From Linnemannia schmuckeri (Eukaryota; Mortierellomycota; Mortierellomycetes; Mortierellales; Mortierellaceae), in the NCBI GenBank assembly GCA_029449235.1, contig JANATG010000005.1, positions 2,170,001-2,234,000 of the forward strand: a stretch of DNA of 64,000 bases, in the 5' to 3' direction. The position numbers and the translations under genes are program-made. Shown here piece by piece: positions 59,460 to 64,000 of this stretch; the stretch's first letter is position 1, and every line of letters begins with the position of its first letter. A model generated the notes under the pieces. It saw only the letters and a list, made by a program, of their open reading frames with translations, searched no databases and was not told the DNA's origin.

Positions 59460-62400
59460 ATGCTCAGGAGTGCGGCTATCTATCGCGCTTCGGCGCCCCT
59501 GTTCTCCAGGAGGGCGTTCCCATCATGCAGTCACCTGCACACACGGACCACACCACCCCTCTCTTTCACCCCAGCAAAACCATCTTCACTCTCCTTCCTC
59601 CGCACACACCAATCCCCCGCCTCGTCACTAAGTTCGCTCCGCACCATGGCCACCACAACTAATACCCCTCCTCCTGCAGCAACAGCGGCAGCACCATCAG
59701 CAGCAAAAAAAGTCAAGGCATTAAAGGCAAAATCAGAATCCAAATACGGCTCAACATTGCTTCTCCCTAAGACTGACTTTCCTCTCCGATCAGAGGCTGC
59801 CACAAGGGAGGCTGGTTTCCGGAAACGATGCACCTCGGAACTCTACCCATGGCAGGTATGTTGAAGCAGCGAGCTTAAGCATTGATAGGACAAAGAGAAA
59901 TCCCTTATATGTTTTCATGTTATAGCAACTAACTCTTATGTTTTGCGTATGAAAACACCTGATAGCGCGAGAATAACCCAGGAGAGCTGTTTGTACTTCA
60001 TGACGGACCACCATATGCCAACGGACATTTGCATCTCGGACACGCACTCAACAAGCTGATCAAGGATTTCGTCAACCGCCATCGCGTTATGAGAGGATTC
60101 AAAGTCGAGTAAGCATTATCAATTCGAACTCACGACGCTCACACTGCCTTGGACAATCAACAGAGACTATAATTCTGATCATATATATTACCACTTCAAT
60201 CCAGTTACCGTCCAGGATGGGATTGTCATGGACTGCCAATTGAGCTCAAGGCGCTCTCAGAACTCAAGGTCAAGGACCGCTCTCATCTCTCACCCATGGA
60301 TATCCGTACTGTTGCCCAGGCTTCGGCACGTGCAGCAGTCGCAATGCAAAAAGAGGAATTCCTCTCGTACGGAATTATGGGCGATTTCGACAATGGATAC
60401 TTGACTATGGATAAGGATTTCGAGACCCGACAGCTTCAGGTGTTTTACGAGATGATGAACAAGGGATTGATCTACCGCGCCAACAAGCCTGTCTACTGGT
60501 CCCCTTCGTCTCAGACTGCTCTTGCTGAATCAGAACTGGAGTACAAGGAGGATCATAAGAGTAGATCCGCTTGGGTTGCCTTCAATGTCGACCAGCCTTG
60601 TAAGTCATATAATTACCAGCGCATTATCTTTGGTTTTTGTTGGCGTGATTTCATAACACGAATCAGCTGACAACCGTTTGTTTCATATCTGGATAATAGC
60701 AAAGAACGTGAAGGATATGTTGCCAAAGAATGCATCTTTGCAGGCCGTTGTCTGGACAACCACCCCTTGGACTCTCCCCGCCAACCGTTGTGTCGCTGTT
60801 CACCCAAAGCTCAGCTATACCCTGTTTTACGCCAAGGATGCATCAAACCCCGCCAACAATAGTACTGTCTACTTGGCAGCCACCGATCGCATGGAGGAGA
60901 TGAAAAAGCGCTTTGCGCCTGCCCAGAGTACGGAGGACTCAGCATCGACCCTTTCAGTCACTCTGGAACCCATTGGACAGATTTTGGGCGAGGACTTGGT
61001 TGGATCCAAGTACAAGCATCCCCTCACGACCGAGGCGCTCCCTTTCATCACTGCCGACTACGTCACCGCCGATTCAGGATCTGGTTTGGTTCACACAGCA
61101 CCTGGACATGGAATGGACGACTACAAGGCATGTTGGCCTCTGGGCATTGAGGCGTTCTGTCCCGTCAACAATGTGGGTCGATTCACTGCTGACGCTGGAG
61201 AGGCTTTGGAGGGCTTGCAGGTCCAGACGGAGGGTACTGCTAAGGTGCTCGAGATACTGCAGGAGAAAGGTAGCCTGATCCAGGAGCAAGGATACATTCA
61301 CAAGTACCCTTACGACTGGCGGACCAAGAAGCCAGTCATCCTCAGAGCGACTTCTCAGTGGTTTGCGAATGTGGGCTCGATTAAGGAGGATGCTCTCAAG
61401 GCGATCGAGAACGTCAAGATGGTCCCTGACGCAGCGCGTCGTCGGTTGGAGGGATTTGTCCAGTCAAGGACCGAGTGGTGTATTTCGAGACAACGTTCTT
61501 GGGGTGTTCCCATTCCAGTCCTATATGAGGTGGAGACGGACGAACCCCTGTTGACCAAGACTTCGGTTCAGTATATCATCGACACTGTCAAGGAGCATGG
61601 CGCAGATGCTTGGTGGAACTTGAGCACGGAGGAGTTGCTTGCGCCAGAGTACAGGAACAACGGCAAGAACTACCGTCGCGGTGATGATACCATGGATGTC
61701 TGGTTCGACAGTGGTACCAGCTGGACCATGATTGAGGAAAAGATGCCACGACCCCATTTACCCTTTGTCGCAGATGTCTACAGCGAAGGTTCGGATCAAC
61801 ATCGTGGATGGTTCCAGTCATCACTTTTGACCTCGGTGGCTCTGACTGGCAAGGCACCATTTGGTACTCTGATCACGCACGGATTCTTGCTGGACGAGAA
61901 GGGTTTCAAGCAGAGCAAGTCGATCGGAAACACTGTCGACCCGGCTGTTGTCATTCATGGAGGCAAAAATCTGCAGAAGGATCCTGCCTACGGAACAGAT
62001 GTACTTCGTCTCTGGGCTGCCTCTTCAGAGTACACCAAAGACATTGCGATCGGGAAGACCATTTTAGCCCAGGTCGCCGAGAGTATCCGCAAGTTTAGAA
62101 ACACTGCCCGATTCATGCTGGGCAACTTGAACGGATTCAAAGAGACTGATCAGATTCCTTATGAGGAGTTGCCAAGGCTGGACCGCTTTATGCTCTCGGA
62201 AGTCTACCAGTTCTCCAAGAACGTCAACGCTGCCTACGACGAGTACATGTTCAACAAGGGTAAGTTATTCTGCACGGCAGAAACGAATTTGGTCCCGCGC
62301 ACACTATTAAGGAAGGTCACCAACCGGGTCCATTAACTAACCCCATTCGTTCCGCTTCTCTGAATGTAGTTTTCACGCAACTTCAATACTTCACGAGCAC

Positions 62401-63172
62401 GACATTGTCATCATTTTACCTGGATGTCATCAAAGATACCCTCTACTCTGACGCCGAAAAGAGCCACCAACGCCGTGCTATTCAGACCGTCCTCTTCCAT
62501 GTAAGGCACCCTTTATTATCGCACGTTCTTCATAAGCATTACAAGCCAAACTCACGGTCAGCGCCTAATCATTTTTCACTTTTACCTCTCATCAACTAGA
62601 CCCTAAATGCGTTCACGCAAAGTATTGCGCCTTTGGCCCCTCATCTTGGTGAAGAAGTCTACGAGCACTACAGCAACTGCTTCAAAAACCCACAGCCATC
62701 TGTCTTCCGTTCAGGATGGAACCTCGACCGACAACCCGAGGATTGGAACAACGCCGTGCTTCGCGAAGAATTTTCTGTCTTGAAGCAACTCCGTGTGGAG
62801 GCCAACCAGCTCCTGGAGCAGGCACGTACCGCCAAGGATATCCGCTCCTCTCTCGAAGCTACCATCGAGATTCAGCTGCCTTCGTCATCATCAGCCGAGA
62901 AATCAGAGAAATTGGGTCAAATTGTTGAATCTTATTCTGACGATCTCAAGAAGTTGTTCATCACGTCGGATGTCACTGTCACCAAGGCCGGACAGGTCGA
63001 GAACAGCAGCGACTACGTCCGTGAGATCTTGATGCCGAGAGTTGGAAGCTGCAAGATGGTCATGCGCAAGGCTACGTTGCACAAGTGCCCTCGCTGCTGG
63101 ACGTTTACGTCGCCTGAACCCGAGGCCCTCTGCCCGCGCTGCGGCCCTGTTGTTGCAGGCATCCAGTCATAA
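59460..63172 (+). CDS. ISM1: Isoleucyl-tRNA synthetase, bacterial (mitochondrial) type
   Basis: Charges tRNA-Ile, most likely in mitochondria. Six exons, 59460-59855, 59966-60108, 60205-60599, 60700-62259, 62370-62500 and 62600-63172, give 1065 aa. The first ATG opens an Arg/Ser-rich, acid-poor leader typical of mitochondrial targeting (MLRSAAIYRASAPLFSRRAF). A second in-frame ATG at 59646, in good context, would remove it. Catalytic region: DGPPYANGHLHLGHALNK (HIGH motif as HLGH), GWDCHGLPIE, and GFKQSKSIGN (KMSKS motif with Gln for Met). Editing domain: WTTTPWTLPAN and GSGLVHTAPGHGMDDY. The C-terminus carries the bacterial-type zinc finger CPRCW...CPRC, which places it with organellar/bacterial rather than cytosolic eukaryotic enzymes. 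All junctions keep frame. Confidence 0.93.
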
Positions 63173-63781
63173 ACAGACTCATGAAACAAGCATAGAGAAT
63201 TAAAAATGTGTCTCTGGATTGGCGCAAATGAAGAGAATGAGAGTTGCTCTGATTTGATAATTGTTGTAGAATGTGAGCGTGATAGGTGGGGTACTTTGTT
63301 CCATTGACTTTGTTCTGATCCCCATTCCGATGAAAGAGGAGCAGAATTGATTATTTCCAGAGAGCCGAATTCACTTCCCTTGGAAAGAAAAAAAACCTCC
63401 GTGGGGGAGAGAGCGGGAGAGGTGCGGAAGAAAAAAAAAAAGCAGGATCTCTATGCATTTCAAAAAAGGGGTTCAAACCACTCTAGTTCTATGTCGGAGC
63501 AAAATAAAAGGGGAGAGAGAGAGGGGGGGGGGGGGGGGGGGTCGTCGGCCACCCTTTCTTTCTCTCTCGTATCGAGTAATAAAGGTGAAAGTCAGATCCA
63601 TCAACATAAAATACTTGAGACCACAATGCTTTGCGAGGGACCTTGCTGACACGGTCCTACATGAAAAAATTCTCCCTAAGGTTGAAACTAGAAGGATGTA
63701 GAAGTCCAATGTGCCAAGAAGAAAAAGGACACATCTAAGAGACAACTCTCCGTCTTGTTTTTTTTCTTTATCGTTGCATAT
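63173..63781. other. Intergenic spacer with G19 homopolymer
   Basis: An uninterrupted run of 19 G lies at about 63523-63541, preceded by a short GA repeat. Otherwise nothing recognised. Confidence 0.65.
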
Positions 63782-64000
63782 TTAGCTTGTAGTTAATGGA
63801 TGGAAGTGGCCGAAAAGTTTTAGCTGGCCGTTCGGGTCATCTAAGATGACCTGATGGAGCGAAAGAAAATTATCTTGACATGCTTCCAGACCATTCTCAC
63901 AAGTTGGAGAAAAAAGTATGCTGGCTTTTATTTTTTTTATCCTTTTGCTGGTCGAGGGGCGCAGCAAGGCTTCCATCTCGGGCAAGTATGGGCAGGAGTA
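63782..64000 (-). CDS. C-terminal fragment of an unrecognised gene (5' part beyond window)
   Basis: A minus-strand frame is open from the right window edge to a TAA at 63782 (about 72 codons), passing through LPEMEALLRPSTSKR and VILDDPNGQLKLFGH. There is no start codon requirement because it enters from outside. I do not recognise the product. The middle portion is A/T-rich and could be an intron, although the GTGAGA/CAG pair present would break the frame. It may be non-coding. Confidence 0.25.
   Translation of the reverse strand, partial: YSCPYLPEMEALLRPSTSKRIKKIKASILFSPTCENGLEACQDNFLSLHQVILDDPNGQLKLFGHFHPLTTS

Noticed and set aside
1..64000. tRNA, rRNA, CRISPR array, integrated virus or complete transposon
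   Set aside because: No B-box-containing cloverleaf, rRNA core, spaced identical repeats, terminal inverted repeats or reverse transcriptase/transposase motifs were found by eye; a tRNAscan and Rfam run would be decisive.

Overview
The window looks like nuclear DNA from an early-diverging filamentous fungus, most likely Mortierellomycota. That placement is inferred from gene architecture and not from a marker gene. Genes carry short spliceosomal introns (GTAAGT-like donors, CTAAC-like branch sites, AG acceptors). Spacers are long and rich in homopolymers and microsatellites. Housekeeping genes sit beside a local expansion of fast-evolving leucine-rich proteins. No rRNA, tRNA, CRISPR array, phage or complete transposon was recognised.

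Left part (1-16 kb), all genes on the minus strand: a DDHD-domain phospholipase (3' end beyond the window), an NHX4D-type lysophospholipid acyltransferase, NADPH-cytochrome P450 reductase, and a small secreted GPI-anchored Kre9/Knh1-type wall protein. Three of these act at membranes or in lipid metabolism. The acyltransferase appears to need a one-nucleotide exon to be read correctly, which is the most unusual observation here.

Middle part (17-43 kb): a cluster of related large proteins. Two are intact on the minus strand (1250 and 464 aa) and one is intact on the plus strand (876 aa). Two are solo N-terminal modules on the minus strand, and one plus-strand copy is broken. Nearly all members have a first exon that ends in phase 2 right after an N-terminal module, so this looks like a shuffled exon. 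A broken transcription-factor gene with two in-frame stops lies inside the cluster.

Right part (43-64 kb): a NUM1/Mcp5-type cortical anchor (minus), a decayed OB-fold/zinc-ribbon gene resembling POT1, a CRAL-TRIO lipid-transfer protein, a frameshifted leucine-rich gene, a bacterial-type (mitochondrial) isoleucyl-tRNA synthetase, and a fragment at the right edge.

Four loci look broken. Every frameshift I could define runs in the same direction (equivalent to loss of one base), while the nonsense codons need substitutions. Read-level checking is therefore needed to separate decay from assembly error. Exon coordinates were worked out by hand from splice signals and reading-frame continuity, and the sums close in frame for all intact genes.
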